A DNA stretch of 64,000 nucleotides from Patiria pectinifera. Its lineage: Eukaryota > Echinodermata > Asteroidea > Valvatida > Asterinidae. A program made the position numbers and the translations under genes. Under the pieces are notes generated by a model. That model saw only the letters and a program-made list of their open reading frames with translations, searched no databases and was not told where the DNA came from. Each line of letters opens with the position of its first letter. Position 1 is the first letter of the stretch. Shown here piece by piece: positions 1 to 10,399 of this stretch. The stretch lies in contig CM057149.1 of assembly GCA_029964075.1 (NCBI GenBank), positions 35,980,900-36,044,899 of the forward strand, in the 5' to 3' direction.

Positions 1-737
1 AATAGCCATTCAGTGTTATTTACGTCATCATCACAGCCAGGGGTTAGTGTAAGGAACGAGCACGCGCCCCTGGAGTCGAGGCTGCTGCAAACCCTCACTT
101 TGACCTCTGCCCAGTTCTGTCTCATTTTGCCAAAACACCTCACATTTATCAGGACCCCAGTTGGTATAGGGTCTCTGCATAACTCACACTCAGTGGTACA
201 ATAAATGAATGTAAAACATTGCTGTTATTATCAACAGTCAGGGTTCCAAGTCATTCTCGATATCAGGGAAATAGTTTTTTAGGGAAACCCTTTTTCCAGT
301 TGGGGGAATTTGGGAAAAATGCCAAAAATCAGGCAAAACTCATGGAATTTGACAATGACCAAGAAGGGAAAGGTTTTCGCCAGTTTGGCGTATGTGCATC
401 TTGTGCCATAAGTCCAAGTTGTGTCCATCGACTGACTAGCTATGGTGGCTTTTTAGTGTTCATGCAGTGTGAATATTACACAACTCTCCAGGTGCTACAT
501 CACCTCTTGAAGTGAAAACATCTTCATGGAATTTGGCAAATTTCTCAGGTAAATATCAGGGAAAATGCAGAGAATTTGTTTTCTGGGAACCAGCAGTTCT
601 GTCTTGCTTTTTAACTCAATTGCTTTTCTTTCACACAAGGACAATACAGACAAGAAACTCCTCATTTTATTCTGTTGTTGACCGAAATATAGCTAAACAA
701 ACAACAGTAAGTTGCATGTAATGATTTCTTTCACCAG
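1..737. other. Left-edge intronic sequence, no exon supported
   Basis: No open frame here has credible splice sites or family similarity. Short open stretches are AT-rich and repeat-like: the phrase catggaattt recurs around 340 and 525. It is presumably intron of the gene whose last exons lie at 738-2217. Confidence 0.4.
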
Positions 738-2217
738 GATTAAACAAGTCCAATTCTGTCATTGTGACGTCAGGATCAGGCTTCGTGCGCAGGCCGGGTG
801 TTCCAGACCACACAGGTAGAAAACTGAAAACTTCAATTTCTTTTAATGAAAAAATAAACGATTTTTCTGTACATTAGATATTCATTCCTGATATGCCTGA
901 GTAAGTTCTATCTGCAACATTACTGCTTTACACAAAGTAGAAAAGTCTTGTTTTTATTACCCAAATACAAATAAATTGTCTTCAAAACACGTAACGAGAC
1001 ATTCAAATTAGGTTTTGCCCTTCACCGACATATAAACACTGTATACTCAGTGTGTTACCTCCCGAGTGAAAGTTGGGAAAAAAATCACTCGGGTGGGACT
1101 TGAACCCACAACCTCTTGCTTTCTAGTGCAGATGTCTTACCACCTGACCACTGAGCTAACGGGATCAGTTGGCTTGTTCGAATCTGATATACATAGCAAC
1201 GGGTACTGCACTAACTATTCTAGGAGGTTATGGGTTCGAGTCCCACCCGAGTGATTTTTTTCCCAACTTTCACTCGGGAGGTAACACACTGAGTATACAG
1301 TGTTTATACATCAGAGAAGGGCTAAACCTAATTTGATTTACATCACCCCAATGCAAAAATTCCATCTTGCGAATAAATAAACATTGTTTCCCACTACCTG
1401 TTTGTCCTTTTTGAGCCAGGTTATTTTTCCCTGAACCTAGATACCCAATTCACCCATGTCCTAAAGGCAATGTGAAGAAAGTTTCACCCAATATTTGTTT
1501 TTTATTTTGAACTTTTTCTCATTCTTTGGCCATAGTAAATAAGTGTATGTTTCTTCTTTGTGACATAAACTGGGCAGAGCTTTGAAGTGATATTACCAAT
1601 AAACAATTTGGGAAAGATTTTCAGTTTATGCAAATATATTATCCAAAATATGTTGTATCAATACTCTGAAAGTTTTGGTTGGAAAATTTGTCTCTAAAGA
1701 TGAATTTTTGGATGATTTGTAGAGACACACCGGTTCAAGAAATGTATTTTTCCTGATTACCTCAACAAGAAAGTCACTAAAATTTGTTTTCAATAGCAAA
1801 ATTTTGTCAAGGATAGTCCACTTTCCAAAATTATACCATTATTGCTATTAATTTAGCAAAAGATCTGCATTTAAACAATTTTTGAAAAAAATAATTTCAA
1901 CTAGCTGCCCAGAAGAGTCTGTTTTTAACAGATCATGTTTTAGAACCGCATTCTCTGAGTTAATTACTCCTTGCCCAGTATCATGTCATCTTGAGCTATC
2001 ATTGTTTTTTTTCTCCACAGATACCCAGTACACTCACGTCTTGGTGTGGGACGCCGAGTTCAAGTCCCAAGTCCGCTATCTCCAGTCAGACATGGAGAGA
2101 CGTCGCCAGCCGGAGACCCAAGCCATGAAATCCTGGCACAAGGTGCAGCATTTCATTCGTACCAGTCACGCCTTCCACCTGAATCCTAAAGTCGTGTTCC
2201 CCCATGTCATGCGCTGA
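738..2217 (+). CDS. 3' end of an unrecognised gene (last two coding exons)
   Basis: Two exons join in frame. Exon 738-815 follows a pyrimidine-rich acceptor (ttctttcaccag) and ends at a gtagaa donor; read in its third frame it encodes 25 residues from LNKSNSVIV to RRPGVPDHT. Exon 2021-2217 follows the acceptor ttttttctccacag and gives DTQYTHVLVWDAEFK and onward, ending HVMR then TGA at 2215-2217. The split codon G|AT joins the two perfectly (phase 1). The tail is basic and rich in W, H and R (MERRRQPETQAMKSWHKVQHF). I do not recognise the family. The upstream exons lie to the left of the window. It is read on the plus strand, and the intron carries a large foldback element. The exon structure is fairly convincing; the product is unknown. 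Confidence 0.6.
1004..1335. mobile_element. Foldback element with tRNA-like (SINE-type) arms
   Basis: Arms of about 105 bp (1004-1108 and 1231-1335) are inverted copies of each other; the inner 78 bp (1031-1108 against 1231-1308) differ at about one position. Both arms carry a pol III B-box-like sequence (GGTTCAAGTCC on the minus strand, GGTTCGAGTCC on the plus strand). The central loop, read on the minus strand, adds an A-box-like TAGCTCAGTGG, so the minus strand at about 1087-1168 resembles a tRNA-derived SINE head. It lies in the intron of the left-edge gene. It may be two head-to-head SINEs or a foldback DNA element that captured a tRNA-like module. No clean target duplication is visible. 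Confidence 0.65.
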
Positions 2218-3320
2218 TCAACCAAAATCCTGCTTGAAAAAAAAAAAATCAGCCACTTAAATGCAATGCTTTTCATTTTGATGGGTCCGTTTTGGATGTG
2301 ATATGGGCTCCGTGCGCCAACAAAAGAGGGCGCGTTTTTACCACTTTTGAGAGCCCTGTGGACAGGACACACAGCGTGTGCGTACTGTACTGTGCTGGTT
2401 CGCGCACGAAGTATACACAACTTCCTGAATATGCCAAAGCTATTAGCCACAGCGTCTTCGCGTGAGCATCGGGCGTCGTCCGTGCACGAATACATTCGAA
2501 TTTAACTTGCAATAATCTCCCAGACTTATCCCCACCCCCAATAACTTTGGATCATTCGAAATACGCAGTGGATGGACTGGGAACCAGTCTAGCTCTCCCC
2601 AAACTCTCCTATTCTGGTTGTTGAAGGGGTACTTGTGCACAGAGCCCATATACACCATATAATTATTGGCTTTCATCACAAAATGGCTTTCCTGGATGTC
2701 ATGTGTACACATGAGGATATTGAATAGTCTGGTGCTTGTCATTGGTAGTTGGCGTCATACTTGTCCGTATATAGTATGCAGGGAACTAGTCCAAGATGGC
2801 TACATTGTTTAAAGCTCCATTGATTCCTTGTACTTCATGCAGCTGTTTATATTTTGCTTTGGTTTTTCTGTGGATTTCCATTTGAATCATCTACCATTGC
2901 ATGCATTAGGAGTGACTGTATATATCTTCTGAAAAAACCCGGTCATTTTCGGAATTGTTTTAAAAATCATCATGCATGTGTATTAATATGTATATATTTG
3001 TAACATTTGTATGTATATGTGTATGCACACTCAGATTGTCACTATTTTATTTTACCATATTTACGATTCGGTGAATGATGCATGTATATCACATTTGTAC
3101 TTAATCGATGAGGAACAGTCTCACTTTTTTGTAAACCATCATCAATGGTCGTAATGAATTACTGAATGGAACTCATTCAAAAGAGATCATTTCATGTACA
3201 AAATTGTGTAAAAAGTGTATGAAAGAAAATATAATAGGATTTTCGTATACGTGTAATTAGAAGAGTTGAGCTATCGCTACGATTTTGAATCTGTGTAAAG
3301 ACATGTGCATATCTCCTTAA

Positions 3321-3476
3321 AGCCCGGTTCATACTTCACGCGAATGCGAATGCAAAGCAAATTTGACGTCATGGCACGTTTGCTGCGAAATTCGCCCAAG
3401 TTGAAATATGTTCAACTTTTACGCATTCACAGCGTGAATACTTGCCATGACGTTACAAATTGGTATGAACCGGGCT
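3321..3476. mobile_element. Small foldback MITE-like element
   Basis: It starts AGCCCGGTTCATAC and ends GTATGAACCGGGCT, an exact 14-bp terminal inverted repeat. Subterminal sequence is also inverted (TGACGTCATGGCA near 3364 against TGCCATGACGTTA near 3443). The left flank is TTAA but the right flank is GTAC, so no target duplication is evident. Confidence 0.65.
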
Positions 3477-4258
3477 GTACACAGAATGTGCCGACATCGC
3501 ATTTGCTAGATACCAAGACAATTCCTCAGCATTCAGCAGAAATGTTTGCAACACTGTTCTTTATTTTGAAGTTTTTGCATGTACTCGTGTATGTTGTCAA
3601 GTTGTGATTCTTTTGCCTCGTTCCTTTCATTTTGTTGGCACAATGTGAAATTCGCAAAAGCAAAGTTGGCCATATTTCGTTCGCAAATAAGGGCCCTATT
3701 ATAGGAACTTTTTGGACGACACTTGCATTACAAATATCACGTATATTGAAGAAATTTAGCAGATTTACTACATTTTAAAATTTAAGATTTGACAAATGCA
3801 TATTTTTTTTTTAATATAAGCGACACATAAAGTTTGTACCCCCAAGACTATATCATTATAGCGCCCTTATTTGCTACAAAAATATTACCTACTTTTTTAT
3901 GTTGCCTGTAAAATGTGTTGCTCAATGACAAAAATAGCTTGCTCCCAAAAGTAGTAAAACAACATTCAACTTCTTCAAAAAGAATTAAAGAATTTTGTCA
4001 AAATGTCACTTTTTGCCTCTTTTCTGTCTTTGCCCGATTTTGTTTTTATTAAACTGATTATGTCATTGAAGCCTAAATGATGAAATGATGATTTTTTTTT
4101 TGCTTGGAGGTGCCTTGTTTTCGCATGGGGTGTTCAATCTATGTCAAAAAATGTCTTAAACTATGTTCATTTTCAGCTGGTGCTCGAAAATGTAGTCGCT
4201 TTCCTCTTGTGGAATTGTTAGTTCCTGTAATGTATGGTTTTTTGTATGTTTTTCAACA

Positions 4259-4316
4259 TTTGACATAATGAAACATTGCCTATTTGTTAGGTATGCAATA
4301 CTTTCATTATGTCAAA
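4259..4316. repeat. Near-perfect hairpin, about 58 nt
   Basis: TTTGACATAATGAAA (4259-4273) is exactly complementary to TTTCATTATGTCAAA (4302-4316), and pairing continues inward with CATTGC against GCAATA after a small bulge. The loop is about 15 nt. The size fits a pre-miRNA-like hairpin or a tiny foldback transposon remnant. No direct evidence of transcription. Confidence 0.5.
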
Positions 4317-5227
4317 CTACGTCTGTATGATGTGTCTTGTAGTGATTGCATGATTTGCCAAAATTAAAGTTTGTCCGTCACCATTATTCCTTTTTGACTG
4401 CATATGTGTACACGTAATGATTTATTGACCACATCACCAAAATACAAAACTTAACTAGTAATCCACTTTACTCAGTTGTAGCATGTTTTTGATTGATCAA
4501 TTTTGGCTCACACTTTGTGGTAGGCCAAGCAGTAATTTCCCTCTTTGTAAATGTGGTTTTGCACTCTCTACTTTGTTTGAGTGGTGTAGTCGAGTCTATC
4601 ACAAGTCCATCACGAGTCCATTGCACGTCCAGTCACTTGTAATACTTGGAACAAAGCTGTAACAGTTCATTTTAATAAATAGGTTAATCGACTTGGGACT
4701 GGAGGAATTGTGATGGACTAGTGATGGATTCAACTGCAATAATGATTTTGTTTCTTTATTATATTTGGTAGGGGCAATATAAATAGCAAGGATCGACACG
4801 AATAGGCCGCATTTGCCTCAATTTCTTTCTTTTTTTATAAAGGGTTTATAATGGTTAGGAATATATAATTCAACAGCACAACCGAATCCAATCAGAACCT
4901 TTTTTAGGTCTTGTGTGATTATATGGTTTACTGCAACAAAATCAGTATCGATGCCAAAATTAGTGTCAATATTTTTAGTAGTCGAAATAATCTTGTTCTG
5001 TGTTTATGAAACTTAATTATGAAAATTGTTCACTCAACCTCATTCCCATGGTGTGGAGCAGTACGCAGCAATCAACTGGTCTCTTCGAGGTAGACAGTAA
5101 ACCCGGGGAAAGAGGTCGATTGTTCCGAGTTGAATCCTGGGGAGTTTTTGATTGGTTGAATGAGTCTGTAATTTGTATCGATATTCTGACATTTTCAAAT
5201 TACATTTTCCAGCTGTTCATCTTATAG

Positions 5228-6302
5228 TTGGATTCCATCATGATTATCACAGCACACACCGCCCAAACCAAGGTATGCTTGCTTATCTCATGAATTATGC
5301 ATGCTTATCTCATGAATAATGCATGACACAGATACTGTGTGTGACGTGACTGAATCTCATTCAGGTATCATCATCATCATAGTATTGAACATGGGACAGG
5401 TGTTACCAATGTGAGTATTGGTTATAATGGCAAAATAGACCCACATTTTGAGGAATCATTCACAACTCGACTGTCACCTGCTGATGGAAAGAATGCCAAC
5501 ATGAACAAAACATCGCTTGCAATGTACAAAATTCATTATTAGATGGCATTTCATGGTGTGTCGTGAATGCATAAATAATGAGTGTTGGAATATGCATATA
5601 GCTGAGGTATGATTTAACTTCAACAGATAACGAAACTCTCTTCAGAATCAGTTTTCTCTTATTTCTAAACTTTATGGTCGTTAACCCTGCAGTGACTTGA
5701 ATATTGAAGACAGGGTAAATTTCATTAATACAAACGGACGCTTATATGCCAGTTAAAGTTAGAGTGTTGTACGCAGTTTTATCAAAGGACGCAACTTGAA
5801 CGTTGGCAACTGATATTGTTAACATTGCACTGTCTATAAAGAGCCAACAATGGTGGATGAACTGAAGTGCATAATGATGAACTTCATCCAACAAATTTGA
5901 ATAGGAAAATTGTTAAACGTTATTAAGAGCGAAACAAAATATCGTTTTCCTCCCCGCCCCGTTTATTTATATGAGACAATATCGGAATAGGAGTAGGTCA
6001 ATTCTGCACGGTCTTTGGTACAACAGAGTGTCGTGAATCTCCCATTGTTTCGATATTTAACTGAAATATGGTGTCCTCTTCACTCCGATGTGAATTAAGA
6101 AGTCTGGGTCCCATTAATATGGGCCAAAATTACTACACTCATATTTCCCCTTGCCTCTTTCAATCAGGTTCCGTTGGGTCCGTATCGACATCACCGCGGC
6201 CGTAGGGTTAGCGAGTTCGCCTTCAGCAACGACTTCGAGGATCCGCCGAGCTTCACGTCCAAGATCCGCAGGATGTCGGTGATGCCCCTGATGGTCTGGT
6301 AA
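5228..6302 (+). CDS. Candidate downstream exon pair, unrecognised terminal exon
   Basis: Exon 6168-6302 follows the acceptor ttgcctctttcaatcag and stays open to TAA at 6300-6302. In phase 0 it encodes VPLGPYRHHRGRRVSEFAF and onward, ending MSVMPLMVW. Its third codon positions are strongly G/C (ccg, ggc, agc, gag, ttc, gcc, aac, gac), unlike the AT-rich surroundings, which argues for real coding. A possible preceding exon, 5228-5272, lies between cttatag and the donor gtatgc, is exactly 15 codons, and joins in phase 0 (LDSIMIITAHTAQTK). The pair may be alternative 3' exons of the left-edge gene or the end of a separate gene. The last exon is more likely real than the first. Family unknown. Confidence 0.4.
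5278..5324. repeat. Short tandem duplication
   Basis: Two adjacent copies of roughly GCTTATCTCATGAATAATGC differ by one base. It sits just inside the intron after the candidate exon at 5228-5272. Confidence 0.5.
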
Positions 6303-6812
6303 TTGGCGTCATCAAACAGCCGTTGTTTTCATTAACCATTGGCACATGTACTACATTGTATTAGATTGTACCAGTTGATGGATCAATGCATAGCAAAGGT
6401 TTCCAGACGGTGTGGGGCTATCCATACAGCACAACCATTTCCTTCCAACTGGGTTCTTAACCATAGAGGTATATTAAATTAACCATAAGGTCTATTTTAT
6501 GGCGCTATGGGTGCTACTGGGAACTCTAGAGAAGCAAAGGTACAATGGGATCCCGCAAGTCAGTCGTTAGAAAACTCGGAGTAGGCCTACCCCACAATGA
6601 AACGATATAAGTTTGACATTTCAATTAACAAAGTTGGGACATATAGACCTTTCTACGTTTGGTTGGCAAAGTGAATTTTTGCCAACCATGCACGGGTTGC
6701 GAAATTATGGAAGGTCCAACACTGCAAAAACGAAGAAGAGTTATTACAGATAACCAAAATATTATTTGATTGTCGGAAATCAACACTGTCAACAAAGCTA
6801 CAACATAATTCC

Positions 6813-7150
6813 TAAGGCCAAAAAAAAAGTCTCCGGTTTCTGGTATGGAGCTTGCCCAAAAAGTTGTGCGGCGACGCGGCTTTTTTGCTTCAAAATGTCG
6901 GCCAATGACTGCAAATGGTGCCCGACTAAACTTAGTGCAAATATATGGGAGTCCAGAGAGGCCACATAAAGCTTATTCTCGATCATAACCCCATCTAAAA
7001 ACACGTTAAAATTGTGCAGCAGCAGGATTCCAGTCAAACCAGTTTGGCGGTTTTGAGACATCATCTTTCATTAAAAAAAAAACTTTTTCATTTTGCAGAC
7101 GCGCATGGCTTCGGCGACGCGCGCGCATACCAGAAACCGGAGACTTTTTT
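6813..7150 (+). mobile_element. MITE family 1, copy 1
   Basis: The ends are inverted: TAAGGCC, an A-run and GTCTCCGGTTTCTGGTATG on the left; CATACCAGAAACCGGAGAC and a T-run on the right. The interior has CpG-rich blocks (gcggcgacgcggc, cgacgcgcgcgc) that break the local AT-rich composition. Further copies lie at 19963-20336 (opposite orientation) and 52365-52752, with a partial end at about 7478-7552. It has no coding capacity and is mobilised, if at all, by a transposase supplied elsewhere. Confidence 0.8.
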
Positions 7151-7477
7151 ACTTTGTATTGAGGACGTTATGGGGACTTTTTTCTAGAAAAACATGTTGC
7201 CAACTACGGTTTCAATTTATGCGCTTGCAGCAGCCCATATAAAATGGCGCCAATGTTTACAAAAAAAGAAAGGTCTATAAGGTCTACAATTATTACAGTG
7301 GTGGCCGTATACCTTCAAATATTTTCTGTAGGAACTATCAAGTGATGAAAACCAGGCTATGGTCTGGTTAACAGCACAGTTTCAGGTTAAACGTTTATTA
7401 GTCAAAAAGCAAGAGTATGCAATTTTGTTAATTTTTTTTATCTTTTAAGACAAAGCAGGCTTCTAAAAAAATCTGTT

Positions 7478-7552
7478 AGGCCAAAAAAAAAAATACTCGG
7501 TCTCTGGTCAGCGCGCGCGTCGATTTTAATCATGCGCGTCAACTTTTTTCCC
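7478..7552. mobile_element. MITE family 1, end fragment
   Basis: TTAGGCC followed by an A-run, then CTCGGTCTCTGGTCAGCGCG and ATGCGCGTC, resembles one terminus and subterminal CpG block of family 1. The rest of the element is absent. Confidence 0.45.
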
Positions 7553-10059
7553 TCCAAATTAACACGGAAGCTACAACAGCGCCCTCTATTGCCGCATCTC
7601 CTCAAATTTTGTACCAAGGAATGAGGAAATTGCACCAAGGCAAATGATAAAGGGCACCAAGGCAAATTGTGGAGGACACCAATGTATAATGAGGACACAA
7701 AAAAGCAAAAAAGTACCCACCTTGTCTGTACAATACAAGCTTGAAAAAAAGCCACCAAAAGGGGAATGCATTTGATGATGGAATCAATTTAAACGTGAAT
7801 TCATTTAAACACGCGAAATAAACGCCAATTTAACCAACGGACTCCGTGTACAAATCGACCTACCGCCATTTGCGCTCGAACCTGTACGCGAACGCGCGGC
7901 GAGTCCACAGAATTGTCTTGTTGAAATCTTATGAATGTGCTTTGAAAAGCGTGTTATTTCACAGGTGCGTAACATATTAGTGTGTGATTAATAAAAACCC
8001 AAAGCTTATGATATTGCCATACAGTCTATGCAAATCGAGTATTTTTAAAGCTAACTGCGCCAGAAATATTTATAAAAAATGAATTGCGGGTGTTTAAGAG
8101 TACTACCATTAAGTGTTGCACTGTTCGCCATCACAGTTTATTGGATTGTTTTGGTTCTCTGATAATACATGTAGGCCTAATGTTGAATGTGTAGCTGATG
8201 TAGAGTTATAGCAAGTTCTGAACCTTCTTTACGTTTTTAACATTTCTGACTTAATACAATCTCTTCAGAGCATGGGGGGGGGGGCGAAAATAGAAGAAAA
8301 CAAGAAAGAGGTGTGACGTCGTTATTCGTTTGCTATTCATTTAATACATATTTAACAAAATGGGCGTCTGCAGGGGTGTCAATGGGGGTGGGGTTGTAAA
8401 TGTCCCCGCCGACCCTCGGAAAAAAAATTATACATTGAAAACATGCTTGAGAAAGTACAAGGATCTTGGAGGAAAATGTAATTTGCCCCCCCCCGAAAAA
8501 AATCCTGGCGACGCCCATGCTTCAGAGCCGTACACGTAGTTGCAACGACAGTGTGCTGATGTGTATACCGTGGTTTCTGCCACTGCACACAATAAACATA
8601 ACATTTATCGGACAATTTTAGCCGTTAACCCATATCAAGCTACGACAATTGTTGCAACTCTTTCTGTATGTCTTTTGTTACTTTTCAATATGAAACAAAC
8701 TTCAAAATAGCTGCGGAATGCCTACATCAAAGTTGAAGCAGGCATGAAAGGTGCCCGTCACAAGACGTTTTGTCACAAAAGTTACAAGCTATAAGTACTG
8801 AAACCCAAGTTATTCTTTGCTTCTGTTTATATATTGATAAATAATTCTACGTCTCTCTGTATTAATACATTTCCCATGTACATGTGTATCAGATAATTCA
8901 GTCTAATTGCAACGCAGTTCTAATTTGACACGACGCTGTAATATAACTGTTTGTATATTTTGTTTAATTTTGTAAGAGTAACCATTTGCAAGGCTTTTTT
9001 GTATATCAGCACAGCCAATGTTTGTACTTTAGAGTTGGGCTGCACTTGACAAATATATTTATGACTTTTTATTTAAAAGTTAGCATAGGAGCTTTTTTAG
9101 CAATTAAAATACTGATTGCTATCAATTCATGAATTCGCCTGCATACAAATTATGACAGAAAACGAGAAGCCGTCATGATGAATGCATATTATTACTGATA
9201 CATGTTACCTCATTTCCGATGGCATAAATATTAAACGAATGAATTTCTGCTTATTGTTGTTATTTTGTTACCTTTTTGGTTGGTTTGCAATGATTGCCAG
9301 TTCATACAAGCCTGGTTGAAAATTTCTTTAACCAATTTTATGCACTACATTTACATTAAATATAAAATTGGAGAGAATCACGCAGACATTATGGGTCAAT
9401 ACTATGTAAAACAATGTAAGCCATGTAAGAAAACCTGCATTTTATGAAAGGAAAAACCGAGGGTGTGGGCACCTGTGTCTGGGAATAACAGATACTTTTC
9501 CCCTGCATGTTTGCAATGAATAAAAAAATAACAGAAACAGCATGTTATTTTACCTTCAAATAATTTAAACCAAAATAAAGAAAAAGTTATAAAGAAGACA
9601 TATTTTCACCGAATGTACTATAAATCAACTTATGATCCACATGATTATGACATGGAGTGATCTCTAGATAATTCTGATGCCCCTTCAAGATCATTAACCT
9701 ATTTCGACGCTGCAAGGGTTTATAATGCTGCTTATATATCAAATCGAAAGAGAACAGAGGTTGTTTCACCAGCACTTCGCTCGTACCCAACGTACTACCC
9801 AAGAACGCGCTGGTCAAGAATCTCAAATTATTGTGTAGGAAACGTAAAGCATTGTGGGTATATGGTAGCTTACCGCCGTTATTTAAATTCCGTAAAATCT
9901 GACCAATGGGAGCTTAGAGAAATGAGAAGTCACCAATATCACATATGTGTAAGCTGACTATAAAGCCACTCAAGACACATAGGATCATTTGCATTTATCC
10001 CACAAGTAGCCTACAAAATTAGTATCAGAAAGCTTACTTGGAGTAAGGATCGTACTGGT
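7553..10059. other. Repeat-bearing intergenic DNA without a supported gene
   Basis: Contains the short repeated phrase caccaaggcaaa (about 7636-7672), a polyG tract near 8275, the foldback at 8361-8518 and otherwise AT-rich sequence. Open frames are short and carry no recognisable motif. The right part lies 3' of CYP4 gene A. Confidence 0.4.
8361..8518. mobile_element. Short GC-ended foldback
   Basis: The left end TGGGCGTCTGCAGG and the right end CCTGGCGACGCCCA are inverted with two mismatches; poly-C and poly-A tracts lie inside the right end. It looks like a degenerate MITE. No target duplication is clear. Confidence 0.45.
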
Positions 10060-10285
10060 CCGAAACACCCTGTGAAATTATTCCGTCTGGCTTGATGTCA
10101 TTGAAAAGAAATCAAGAAATGTAGGTGATTTTTAACAATCGGTCAATTGACTGATTTTAGGAGTTAAGAATGCCATATTGACGAAATCATGTTTCATTAC
10201 CAAAAACTTGTGCATGGTTTTCACAATTTTCTTGGAAAGTGAAATATCCACTGAGCTGAAACTTCAACAGGTTAGGTTTTGAACA
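10060..10285. repeat. Dispersed repeat shared with CYP4 B and C introns
   Basis: The stretch from about CACCCTGTGAAATTATTCC through CACTGAGCTGAAACTTCAAC resembles intron-2 sequence of gene B (about 44445-44650) and gene C (about 53735-53935), which read TATTCCGCCTGATATG and CACTGAGCTCAAACTTCAAC. The copies run in the same plus-strand direction although gene A is inverted, so this is better explained as a dispersed repeat than as gene duplication. Confidence 0.5.
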
Positions 10286-10399
10286 TTCTTCTTTGGATTT
10301 TTGAGTGGTATTATTATTATTGGAAACGAACAAAATGCATGAAAAGCAAATGATCATATATGCCTTTAAACACCGAGCAATGGTTATTAATATTTATAC

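Larger units (their letters stand above)
2218..5227. other. 3' flank and intergenic or intronic DNA
   Basis: It probably begins with the 3' untranslated region of the gene ending at 2217. No exon with coding character was found. It holds a 156-bp foldback (3321-3476), a hairpin (4259-4316) and AT-rich simple stretches. If the exons at 5228 and 6168 belong to the same gene, this is an alternative 3' intron. Confidence 0.4.

Noticed and set aside
1087-1168. A genuine tRNA gene on the minus strand
   Set aside because: A- and B-boxes are recognisable, but the sequence sits in an inverted repeat with a second tRNA-like arm; a SINE-type or foldback element explains it better.
4580-4735. Imperfect inverted repeat (AAGTCCATCACGAGTCC and its approximate inverse)
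   Set aside because: Pairing is too weak and interrupted to call a transposon.
9587-9826. 79-residue minus-strand frame 3' of CYP4 gene A
   Set aside because: No motif, no acceptor or donor in phase, and an AT-rich context.
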